Source: a bacterium
GTDB taxonomy: Bacteria > Joyebacterota > Joyebacteria > Joyebacterales > Joyebacteraceae
DNA length: 64,000 nucleotides
Direction of reading: 5' to 3'
NCBI GenBank assembly: GCA_029990205.1
Contig: JAPEKQ010000008.1
Coordinates: forward strand, 35,448-99,447
The notes beneath the pieces are model-generated. The model was not told where the DNA came from. It saw only the letters and a program-made list of their open reading frames with translations, and did no database searches. How positions within the stretch are numbered: the first letter of the stretch is position 1; every line of letters starts with the position of its first letter. The position numbers were made by a program, and so were the translations under genes. This document shows positions 1 through 8,006 of this stretch, in pieces.

Positions 1-628
1 CGTCCCCACCGAACACATCGGTATCGGCGCCGTTGGGGATGTAGACGATCTGGTGGTCCGGGATCCCGCGCTCACGCATGAGCTTCGCCATGCCCGGCGT
101 CACCGCGACGATCTTCGCCGCGCGCCGGTAGAGGAGTCCCTCGAGCCGCTCAGCCAACGCGATGATCCACTTGCTCCTGAGCTGTCCGAGCGCGACCGCC
201 GCGTGCGGCCAGTAGTCACGGACGTCCAGGACGTACGGCACGCCGCGCAGGAGTGCCGTGAGCCACCCGGAGAACCCGAGGAAGAGCGGCGGCGAGCTGA
301 CGAGAACGACATCAGGACGCCCGATCCATGGACCGCAGACCGCCGCGGACAGGGCGAACGAGAGCTGGTTGAGCATCCGCGTCACGAAGGTCTTCTTCGG
401 ACTCGCGAACAGGTAGGTGCGCAGCACGCGCACGCCGTCGACGTCCTCGCGCGCGAACAGCCGACGGGCGTACCCGGCGACCTTCACACCCGACGGGTGG
501 TTCGGCATACCCGTGAGCACGGTGACATCGTGCCCCGCCCGCTTGAGCCCGCGCGCGAAGTGGAGCGCGCGGAGCGGGGCAGCGCCCGTCTCCGGAGGGT
601 AGTACTGTGTGAGGAAGAGAACTCTCAC
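1..628 (-). CDS. Glycosyltransferase family 4 (N-terminal part, runs off the left edge)
   Basis: First 209 residues of a GT4 (GT-B fold) enzyme, probably cytoplasmic and adding a sugar to a lipid-linked repeat unit. It opens with the Rossmann-type strand VRVLFLTQYYPPETGAAPLR, followed by HDVTVLTGMPNHPSG and later VLDVRDYWPHAA, a pattern of WbuB-like transferases. The GTG start at 628 lies three bases past the stop of the gene before it, so the two are probably translationally coupled. The C-terminal nucleotide-sugar-binding half is outside the window. Donor and acceptor cannot be read from the sequence. Confidence 0.85.
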   Translation of the reverse strand, partial: MRVLFLTQYYPPETGAAPLRALHFARGLKRAGHDVTVLTGMPNHPSGVKVAGYARRLFAREDVDGVRVLRTYLFASPKKTFVTRMLNQLSFALSAAVCGPWIGRPDVVLVSSPPLFLGFSGWLTALLRGVPYVLDVRDYWPHAAVALGQLRSKWIIALAERLEGLLYRRAAKIVAVTPGMAKLMRERGIPDHQIVYIPNGADTDVFGGD

Positions 629-630
629 GC

Positions 631-1863
631 TCAGTCCCGGGCTCCGCCCGGCCTCCTCTGCTCCGCGGGGGTCATCCCCGCCGCAAGTCCCTCGAACACC
701 TGCTCGACGTACTCAACGACGCGATCGATGTCATGCTCCGCACGGACCACGCTCTGCGCCAGCCGTCCCATGAGTCCGGCGCGCGTCTCGTCGCTGAGGA
801 TGTCGAGCACCGCGTCCGCCAGCGCGTCGGGGTCGCCCGGTTCCACGAGCCGCCCCGTCTCGCCGTCGCGCACCATGTCAGGCACGCCTCCCACATTCGA
901 GGCGACAACCGGAACACCGGCCGCCATCGCCTCGAGGATCACGTTCGGAGACCCCTCGGACAGCGAGGAGAGGACGAACGCATCCATCACCCCGAGCACC
1001 GCGGGGATGTCCTCGCGCACGCCCACGAACCGAACGGCGCCGGCGATTCCCAGCTCGACGGCGAGCGACTCGAGCTCAGCGCGGAGCGGTCCGTCACCGA
1101 CAACGAGGAAGACCACGTCGTCCCGCCGCTCTCTGATGCGCGCGGCCGCGCGCAGGAAGTGCTCGTGTCCCTTGACGGGGCTCAGTTTCGCCACGATGCC
1201 GACGACGCGGGACGTGCCCAGCCCCATCTCCTCGCGGAGCGCGTCGGACGACTCCCGCCCGTCGGACGACTCCCGCCCGTCGAATCGCGACAGATCGACG
1301 CCAGGCGCCAGGCGCACGATCTTCCCGGGCGGTGTCCGAAACCGCGTCTCGAGCTCCGAGGCCGCCGCCCGGGAGTTCACCATGACCGCGTCGACCAGGT
1401 GGCGGTTGACGAACCGGTACGCAGCCTCTTTCGACCCACCGGCGAGCCAGTAGCTCAGGTTCCTCTGGTTGTTCACCACGACCGGCACGCCGGCCATGCG
1501 CCCCACGTACGGACCGACGAGCGTGACCAGACCGAGCATGCAGCTCAGGATGTCGATCCGCTCACGCCTGAGGAATCTCGTCGCCCCGATGACCTGTCGC
1601 ACGGTCGTCGGGCTCGCGAGACTCGCGCCGGTTCCGAACTCGTGGACGTCTATCCCGAGCGCCTCGATCTCCGGGAGCAGCTCCCCCACCTTGAGCGTCG
1701 AGAGGACCACGGGTTCGAAACGCGACCGGTCGAGCCTCCGCAGGAGCTCCAGCAGGAACTGCTGTGTCCCCGCCCGCTCGAACGACCCGGCCCAGAACGC
1801 GACCTTGAGCCTCGTCGGCCCGTCCGACGGGAGTCCCGAGCTTCTCTGTGTGGTCTGCGCCAT
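631..1863 (-). CDS. Glycosyltransferase family 4
   Basis: GT-B fold transferase of about 410 residues. The N-terminal domain begins with VAFWAGSFERAGTQQFLLEL. The C-terminal domain has the GT4 pattern VGIVAKLSPVKGHE, then FVLSSLSEGSPNVILEAMAAGVPVV with the family glutamates and GGVPDMV. The ATG at 1863 overlaps the preceding deacetylase stop by one base (TGATG), which favours it over the in-frame GTG at 1866. An 18-bp tandem duplication near residues 196-207 gives GRESSDGRESSD, likely a linker expansion. Sugar specificity is unknown. Confidence 0.9.
   Translation of the reverse strand: MAQTTQRSSGLPSDGPTRLKVAFWAGSFERAGTQQFLLELLRRLDRSRFEPVVLSTLKVGELLPEIEALGIDVHEFGTGASLASPTTVRQVIGATRFLRRERIDILSCMLGLVTLVGPYVGRMAGVPVVVNNQRNLSYWLAGGSKEAAYRFVNRHLVDAVMVNSRAAASELETRFRTPPGKIVRLAPGVDLSRFDGRESSDGRESSDALREEMGLGTSRVVGIVAKLSPVKGHEHFLRAAARIRERRDDVVFLVVGDGPLRAELESLAVELGIAGAVRFVGVREDIPAVLGVMDAFVLSSLSEGSPNVILEAMAAGVPVVASNVGGVPDMVRDGETGRLVEPGDPDALADAVLDILSDETRAGLMGRLAQSVVRAEHDIDRVVEYVEQVFEGLAAGMTPAEQRRPGGARD
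1243..1278. repeat. 18-bp perfect tandem duplication inside a GT4 gene
   Basis: Two exact 18-bp copies abut (1243-1260 and 1261-1278), preserving the frame and duplicating the hexapeptide GRESSD between the two Rossmann domains of the glycosyltransferase. This is consistent with slipped-strand expansion. Confidence 0.85.
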
Positions 1864-2981
1864 CACGCGACCTCGTTCCCTCCCGCTCCGCGCGGCGGAC
1901 CGTTCCGCTCTATGTCCGCGAGCGATGGCGAGTGCGGACGAGTCAGGCGTCCGTGCTGAAGATTCGCGGCGAAGCTCCGCATATCGACTCGTCGGGCCGA
2001 CACCCCGACCCTCGGGATCCCGAACGGCGAGTGTCCGGGCCCGGCGGGACCGCTGATGGATGTCGATGCGGAGATGTAGCCGCTCCTGGCGATCTCGGTG
2101 GCCACGCGCGCGTCGCAGTGCCTGTCCTTCCGCCCGTTGGGGTACGCGAAGTGCTCGACGTGGAGTCCGATCCGGTCCTCCAGGAATGACTTCGCGCCCA
2201 GCACTTCGTCCCTGAGCGCCCCGTCCTCCAGAAGCGGAAGGTTGTAGTGGTGCACCGAGTGCCCGCCGATCGCCATCCCGTTCCGCTCCATCTCTCGCAG
2301 CTCATCGGGATTCATCATCACGCGCTGAGACATCGGCCCGCACCCGGGCAGACACGCGTCCAGGATCTCGGCAATAACGTCGTCCGCTTCTGCCTGACTG
2401 CAGTGCTTCACGAGTCCGGTGAAGCACTGGACCGCGCGTTCCCGCGCGTCCGGGCTCGAGAGGTCCATGGGGCCGGGAGTGATCGACGGACACAGTATCT
2501 CGGTGCGCGTCGTCGTCATCAGGGCGAATCTGATCCGCACGGTCCAGAGGATCTCCGCGTCCGCGACGCAGCCCGTCGTCACGTAGAACGTCGCCGGCAT
2601 GTTGTGTTTCCGGAGCAGGCGGTACGCGAGACGGTAGTTGTCCTCGTAGCCGTCGTCGAAGGTGATCGCCACCCAACGGGGGTCCGGCACCCGGCCTGCC
2701 ACCATGGCGCTCACGATCTGCGACAGCGGCACGACGGTGTGCCGCTCTCCCAGATACGCGAGCTGCGCGTCGAACTCCTCCGGCCGGACGACGATCTTCG
2801 GCGAGACGTAGTCGCGAGCCCACACGGGATCGTCGTTCACCGAGTGGTATCGGAGCACGGCGCAACCTCCGCCGCGGACGCCGGCGACGAGACGCGAGGC
2901 GTACGCGGAGGTCCACGCGCCGCGGGCCGCGCCCCACGCGGTGGCGGTGAGCTGACTCACACGCTTGCGCTTGCCGCTCAT
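1863..2981 (-). CDS. Polysaccharide deacetylase (NodB homology, carbohydrate esterase 4)
   Basis: About 372 residues. NodB motif 1 is clear in WVAITFDDGYEDNY (catalytic base Asp and metal-binding Asp). Motif 2 is in AIGGHSVHHYNL, with the H-S-x-x-H metal ligands, and a later motif is in HFAYPNGRKDRH. It probably removes N-acetyl groups from the polysaccharide made by this operon or from its lipid-linked precursor. There is no clear signal peptide: the N-terminus is basic (MSGKRKR). The ATG at 2981 overlaps the upstream stop as ATGA. Reading further upstream in this frame would only shadow the neighbouring fusion gene. Confidence 0.9.
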   Translation of the reverse strand: MSGKRKRVSQLTATAWGAARGAWTSAYASRLVAGVRGGGCAVLRYHSVNDDPVWARDYVSPKIVVRPEEFDAQLAYLGERHTVVPLSQIVSAMVAGRVPDPRWVAITFDDGYEDNYRLAYRLLRKHNMPATFYVTTGCVADAEILWTVRIRFALMTTTRTEILCPSITPGPMDLSSPDARERAVQCFTGLVKHCSQAEADDVIAEILDACLPGCGPMSQRVMMNPDELREMERNGMAIGGHSVHHYNLPLLEDGALRDEVLGAKSFLEDRIGLHVEHFAYPNGRKDRHCDARVATEIARSGYISASTSISGPAGPGHSPFGIPRVGVSARRVDMRSFAANLQHGRLTRPHSPSLADIERNGPPRGAGGNEVA

Positions 2982-5323
2982 CGTGGATCTCCTTCGGCCA
3001 CGGCAGCGCCGGCGCACGAACGGACGACATCCGACTCTCCCGCTCTCATCTTCCGGATCGTCGACCACTCGACAAGGCCGGGAACCCTCTGATCGAGGAG
3101 GCGCTCGTACAGCTGCACCGTGTCGTCCACCATCCGGCCGGCCGTGAACCGGCGGTCGATCCGGGCGCGCCCCGCCCGTCCCATCTTCACGCGGAGCTCC
3201 GGGTCTTCGAGCAACTGGATGATGCGCTCGGCAACCGCTTCCGCGTCGCCCGTCGGCACGATGAACCCCTCGATCCCGTCGCGCACGAGTTCGCGATTCC
3301 CCCCGACATCCGTTGCGACGATGGGTGTCCCCAGCGCCATGGACTCCAGGAGCGCGTTCGAGCACCCCTCCCGGAGCGAGGTCAGCACCGAGACATCGGC
3401 ATCCACCAGGACCCCGGGCACGTTCGATGTCTCGCCGATAAGTTCGACGTGATCCTGAAGACCGAGCTCCCGGACCCTCCGTTCCACCGTCTCCTGCAAT
3501 CTCCCCCCGCCGACGATGAGGAAACGAACCCCGGGCATCCTCTGCGAGACCAGCCGGGCGGCCTCGAGGAACGTCGAGTGGTCCTTCTTCGGCGTCAGAC
3601 TGGCGATCTTGACGACGGTCAGCCTTCGATCGGGCTGTTCGACCGAGTGGAGATCGTGATTCCGCACGGCGGCGTCGAGCCGCTCGTATCCGACGCCGTT
3701 GTAGACGACGTGGACACGACCGTCGTCGATCCAGTGGCGCTCCACGACGAAGCGCCGGACGGCGTCCGCATTGCCGATGACCTGGTCGACGAACACACCC
3801 ATGAAGCGATCGAGCAGCGTCAGGGCAAGACCCGGGTGGAAGTCGATGTTCCTGACCGACGAGATGATCAGCGGCACGCGGAGCATCCTCCCCACGAGGA
3901 GACCTCGCCAGTTCGCGGAGAACTGATAGCTGTGAACGACCGCGGGTCTGAGCATCCGGACGAGCCGCACGAGCTGGAAGAGCGCTGCGAACCCGATGCC
4001 CGGCTGCTTGTGGAGCGACACGACCTCCACCCCGGCGCTCTTGATGGCCTCGGACAGACCCGTCGGCGGCGCCAGACAGCAGACGATCGGTTCGTAGCGC
4101 TCGCTGTCCATCCGCGAGGCAAGCTCGGACAGCTGGCGCTCGGCCCCGCCCCGCCCCAGCTCGCCGATGACGAACAGCACCCGGATCCTTCCCGACGTCG
4201 CCAGATGAACGGCGTCCGACGCGCAGAGGTCGTAGACGCGCTCCGTCTCCCGAGTCATGCACTCGGCGGAGAAGCGCTCCGCGACGGCGACCCGCGCCCG
4301 GGCGCCGAGATGTTCACGGCGTTCGGGAGATGCGGCAAGCTCCAGGATCGCGTCACCCAGCGCCCGCGAGTCCGCCGGCGGAACGACCACACCCGAGGGA
4401 CCGCCGGCCGTGAGCAGCTCTGCGTTCCCGCCGACGTCGGTCGCCACCGTCGGGATGCCCGCAGCCATCGCTTCGAGGATCGAGACCGGGAGCCCCTCCC
4501 ACGAACTCGAGTTCACGAGGATGTCGCTGGCCGCAAGGATCGCCGGCACATCCCCGCGCTCACCCAGGAACCGCAGCCCGTCCCCGAGGCCGAGTTCCTC
4601 GGCCCTCGCGCGGAGCTCCGGCTCGAGCACGCCGGAGCCCACGATCAGGAACACGACGCCGGTCGTGTCCCGGAGCGCGTGCGCCGCGGCATCGAGCAGG
4701 TTTCCATAGTTCTTCTGGGGGGTCAGACTCCCGACGGCGAGTGCGACGACCGTGTCGTGCGGGATGCCAAGGGCGGCCCGGGTGGCGCGCTTGTCGCCGC
4801 CGTGCTCGAGACGCGCCGGGTCGATCCCGTTCCAGACGGTCACGCAGCGCTCGCCCGTCAGGTCGGAGCACGCGATGTGCGAACGCCGCACGGCCTCCGA
4901 GACAGCGATCTGCGCGTTCTCACGGAGCGCGCTCAGACGACTCACGATGCGTCTCACAACGGAACGCCAGTGCACGACATTGTGCTCCGTCCTGACGACG
5001 CAGTGAATGTGAGCAAGAACGGCGGCGGGCAGACCGAAGACGAGCGGACCGAAATTGTGGTAGTGGACCACATCGAAGCGGCCGCGCCGCATCAGGCGGG
5101 CGAGTCGGAAGAGCGCGCCGATGTCACGACGTCCCTTCCTGCCGAGCACGTGAACGGGTATGCCGCTCTCCACGAGAGGCTCGGCGAGATGCCCGGCCTG
5201 TTCGAGACAGCAGACCTCGGCCGTGTATCTCGCCGTGTCGTGATTGAGCGCATACTCGACCACGATCCGTTCAGCGCCGCCCGCTTCGAGCGACCTGATG
5301 ATATGAAGCACCCGTCTTGGCAT
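2978..5323 (-). CDS. Double glycosyltransferase: two GT4 enzymes fused in one polypeptide
   Basis: A single uninterrupted frame of about 781 residues holds two complete GT-B transferases. Module 1 (about 1-375) begins RVLHIIRSLEAGGAERIV and ends with SSWEGLPVSILEAMAAGIP and DVGGNAEL. Module 2 (about 385-781) begins RVLFVIGELGRGGAERQL and ends with TSLREGCSNALLESMALGTP and DVGGNREL. Both keep the E-x7-E region, so both could be active and add two successive sugars. The ATG at 5323 is preceded by a G-rich ribosome site and fits family N-termini; ATGs at 5356 and 5359 would add 11-12 residues. Its stop overlaps the deacetylase start (ATGA). Confidence 0.88.
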   Translation of the reverse strand: MPRRVLHIIRSLEAGGAERIVVEYALNHDTARYTAEVCCLEQAGHLAEPLVESGIPVHVLGRKGRRDIGALFRLARLMRRGRFDVVHYHNFGPLVFGLPAAVLAHIHCVVRTEHNVVHWRSVVRRIVSRLSALRENAQIAVSEAVRRSHIACSDLTGERCVTVWNGIDPARLEHGGDKRATRAALGIPHDTVVALAVGSLTPQKNYGNLLDAAAHALRDTTGVVFLIVGSGVLEPELRARAEELGLGDGLRFLGERGDVPAILAASDILVNSSSWEGLPVSILEAMAAGIPTVATDVGGNAELLTAGGPSGVVVPPADSRALGDAILELAASPERREHLGARARVAVAERFSAECMTRETERVYDLCASDAVHLATSGRIRVLFVIGELGRGGAERQLSELASRMDSERYEPIVCCLAPPTGLSEAIKSAGVEVVSLHKQPGIGFAALFQLVRLVRMLRPAVVHSYQFSANWRGLLVGRMLRVPLIISSVRNIDFHPGLALTLLDRFMGVFVDQVIGNADAVRRFVVERHWIDDGRVHVVYNGVGYERLDAAVRNHDLHSVEQPDRRLTVVKIASLTPKKDHSTFLEAARLVSQRMPGVRFLIVGGGRLQETVERRVRELGLQDHVELIGETSNVPGVLVDADVSVLTSLREGCSNALLESMALGTPIVATDVGGNRELVRDGIEGFIVPTGDAEAVAERIIQLLEDPELRVKMGRAGRARIDRRFTAGRMVDDTVQLYERLLDQRVPGLVEWSTIRKMRAGESDVVRSCAGAAVAEGDPR

Positions 5324-5395
5324 TCGACCCCCACTGCTCGGCTTCGCGCCGGACATCATCCGCGGCTCGCGTCGCGAGCGACGCGGGAACCGGCG

Positions 5396-6835
5396 CTACT
5401 CCGAATGCTCCCCCTGGTAGAGATTCGCCGTGCTCGCCTGCCCCCACTGGAGAGGAACATCTGATATCACCGTGCGGTACTTCCCGCGCCCCGTCCGCGG
5501 GATCGACTCCGGAAACTCGAACGACAGGGTCACGTCCTCACCGAAGCGCTCCCTGAGCCGAGTCCGGATCGTCTGTTCTCCCCGGTCGCTGTACTCCGGG
5601 TTCGTCACAAGCCGGACCGTAAGGCGGTCCGTCGCGCGCTGCACGACCTGGAGCTGATCTATCCCAACGATCCCCTTGAACGCTCTGAGGAACGCGGTTG
5701 ACGTCACCATCCGGCCGTCCGGCATGACAAGGATGTCCTCGGCCTTCGTGCTCACACCGTCGAGCAGCCTGAGCCCCCGACCGCACGGGCAGGGCTCTCC
5801 GGTGAACGCCGCCGCGTCTCCCACTTCATAGCGCAGCAGAGGCATCGCGAAGTTGTGCAGCCCTGTCGCGAGCACACGCCCCACCGAACCGGTCGGGACC
5901 GGCTCTCCGTCGGCGTCGACGAGTTCGGTGATGCCGTACTCCTCGTGCACGTGATGGCCCCGGTGCTCGGAACACTCACCCGAGAACATCACGCGCTCCG
6001 CCTGTCCGTACGCGTCGAACACACTGCATCGGAATCGTTCCTCGATGGCCTCACGCTGGAAGTCGAGCAGCGGCTCCGATGTCGTGAACACGCAGGTGAG
6101 CGGGAGGAACACATCCAGCTCCCGCATGAACTGCGCGAGCACGTACGCGGTCGATGGATACGCCTCGAGAGCCTCGACGCCGCGCTCGTTCATCGCGTCG
6201 AGATAGGCGGGGACGTTCTGCACGGACAGGTGCAGCGACGAGAGCAGGAGCTGGTTCCACGGGGCGTTCAGCCGCCAGAAGGGCGGCGACGCCTGTCGTT
6301 CGGGGACGACCGCGTACACGAGCAGACTCGCGTACGGCCGCCCGAACTCGAACCCCGCCCAGCGCCTGCACCGCCACAGACTGGCGTTGTTGATCGTCGT
6401 GACGCCCTGGTCCCAGTAGACCGACACGGGGAGTCCGGTGCTGCCCGACGTGTACGCCTTGTGAAGCCGTCTGCGGTCCGCGTCGGTCGAGATCAGCCGG
6501 TCGATGTTGTGACGGACATCGTGCTTCGTCAGCGCCGGCAGCTTCGAAAGGTCGTCCTGAGTGGTGATGTCGTCGGGCGAGAGACCCTGTGCCCGCATGA
6601 GGTCGCCATAGTACGGAACCGTATCGAACGCGTGCCTCACCAGGACGTGCAGGCGCTCATCCTGGTACGCGCGAAGCTCCTCCCGATTCCACCACTGTGA
6701 GGTCTCGTAGAAGTCCATCGCCTTCTCGTACTCCGGGCCGAAGCGCTGAGCCAGGATCCGGCTGCCGTACAGCGAGACGAGCCGATTCTGAAGCGCCACC
6801 GGAAGATTCGAGTAGACTTTGCTCTTGATATCCAA
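5396..6835 (-). CDS. CapK/PaaK-like adenylate-forming enzyme
   Basis: About 479 residues of the phenylacetate-CoA-ligase-like family often found in capsule loci as CapK. The AMP/phosphate loop is AYTSGSTGLPVSVYWD, an adenine-binding region is FDAYGQAERVMF, and TGLHNFAMPLLRYEVGD precedes the cysteine-containing EPCPCGRGLRLL. It probably activates a carboxylic acid for attachment to the polysaccharide; the acid is unknown. The TTG at 6835 has an AGGGGG ribosome site and follows the upstream stop by 13 bases. An ATG at 6907 would overlap the upstream gene by 59 bases and add a non-conserved Arg/Ser-rich leader, so I prefer the TTG. Confidence 0.85.
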   Translation of the reverse strand: MDIKSKVYSNLPVALQNRLVSLYGSRILAQRFGPEYEKAMDFYETSQWWNREELRAYQDERLHVLVRHAFDTVPYYGDLMRAQGLSPDDITTQDDLSKLPALTKHDVRHNIDRLISTDADRRRLHKAYTSGSTGLPVSVYWDQGVTTINNASLWRCRRWAGFEFGRPYASLLVYAVVPERQASPPFWRLNAPWNQLLLSSLHLSVQNVPAYLDAMNERGVEALEAYPSTAYVLAQFMRELDVFLPLTCVFTTSEPLLDFQREAIEERFRCSVFDAYGQAERVMFSGECSEHRGHHVHEEYGITELVDADGEPVPTGSVGRVLATGLHNFAMPLLRYEVGDAAAFTGEPCPCGRGLRLLDGVSTKAEDILVMPDGRMVTSTAFLRAFKGIVGIDQLQVVQRATDRLTVRLVTNPEYSDRGEQTIRTRLRERFGEDVTLSFEFPESIPRTGRGKYRTVISDVPLQWGQASTANLYQGEHSE

Positions 6836-6848
6836 GACCCTGCGCCCC

Positions 6849-7955
6849 CTACGCCCCGGTCCCGCCCGGAGTGACGCGCTCGCCTGCAGCGACACGCTGG
6901 TAGACACTGAGAATGTGAGCGACGTTCTTCACGATGTCGGCTCGCTCCTCGACGATCTCCCTGTTCTGTCTCACCGCGGACGACACCAGTTCAGCGTCGC
7001 CCGCCGCGCTCAGGATCGCGTCCGCGTATGCCCGCGGTTCCGGCCGCGGGATGAGCGATCCGTTCTTCCCGTCTTCGATCCAGTGTCTGTTCGCGTCGTT
7101 CGCGGTCACGACCGGGAACGCCCCGCTCGCCATGGCCTCCATCAACGACGCCGAAACGCCGTCCGTCGGAACGGCCGACGCGTAGAACGAACTCTCCCGG
7201 AGCAGCCCGGCCAGTCTGTCAGGATCCAGCGCTCCGACGAAGCGCACGGCGTCGCCGACGCCGCGCTCGTTCGCGAGAGTCCGCAGTTCGTCCTCCGCCT
7301 CACCCAGACCGGCAACGGTCATCACCGCATCCGGGCGCTCGCCACGTACGAGCGCGAACGCCTCGATCAGCACGTCGGTGCGATAGTGACGGTTCAGCCC
7401 TCGCGTCGAGATGACACTCAGCGGTCCGCCGTTCGTTGTCACGCGCGACGAGAACCGTGTGAGATCGATCCCCCTCGGGCACGTCAGGATCCGCTCGGGC
7501 GGCGCGCCCAGTTCAACGAGCCTGGCCGACATGTGAGGAGCCCACGACGTGATCAGATCCGCCTGGCCGAGAACACGTCTCACGAGCACCTGCTTCACCG
7601 ACGCGCCGGGCGGGCACACGATCCGCTGGCCCTGCGCGGCGACGACGAACGGACGGAAACCCGACCGGTACGCGAGGTAGCCGTAGCTCGCCACGCGATA
7701 TCCGACGACGATGTCCGGGGCGATCTCCTTCAGAATCCGCCGGACACGACGGGGCGCGGTCAGATACGAGAACTTTCCCCGCACGCTGGTCGTTCCCCTG
7801 TCCTCTCCGATCCTGTGGAGCGTGACCCGTTCGCTGAACGTGCCCGTCCGCCGCACCGTCACGACATGCACGTCATGGCCGTGCGCGTCCGCCAGGTGAT
7901 CGACCCAGTTTCGCGTGTTCACCGACCCCGCATCCGCGAGGAAACAGATCCTCAT
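6849..7955 (-). CDS. Glycosyltransferase family 4
   Basis: About 368 residues, starting MRICFLADAGSVNTRNWVDH and continuing with a GT-B N-terminal domain. The C-terminal domain has ISTRGLNRHYRTDVLIEAF, FVGALDPDRLAGLLRESS and SASLMEAMASGAFPVV, with the conserved acidic residue and GT4 spacing. The ATG at 7955 is preceded by GGAGA at suitable spacing. It lies 51 bases after the stop of the secreted lyase gene in the same operon. The donor sugar cannot be inferred. Confidence 0.88.
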   Translation of the reverse strand: MRICFLADAGSVNTRNWVDHLADAHGHDVHVVTVRRTGTFSERVTLHRIGEDRGTTSVRGKFSYLTAPRRVRRILKEIAPDIVVGYRVASYGYLAYRSGFRPFVVAAQGQRIVCPPGASVKQVLVRRVLGQADLITSWAPHMSARLVELGAPPERILTCPRGIDLTRFSSRVTTNGGPLSVISTRGLNRHYRTDVLIEAFALVRGERPDAVMTVAGLGEAEDELRTLANERGVGDAVRFVGALDPDRLAGLLRESSFYASAVPTDGVSASLMEAMASGAFPVVTANDANRHWIEDGKNGSLIPRPEPRAYADAILSAAGDAELVSSAVRQNREIVEERADIVKNVAHILSVYQRVAAGERVTPGGTGA

Positions 7956-8006
7956 TGCATTCTCTCCGCGCCGGCATCGAGAACGCCGGCGCACTTCCCG
8001 GGCGCT

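Noticed and set aside
53..1453. 466-residue plus-strand open frame across the left GT4 genes
   Set aside because: Arg/Ser/Pro-rich shadow of GC-rich minus-strand genes; the minus frames carry clear GT4 motifs.
2982..4262. N-terminal extension of the deacetylase frame
   Set aside because: It overlaps the double GT4 gene out of frame and is Arg/Gly-rich; the true start is the ATGA at 2981.
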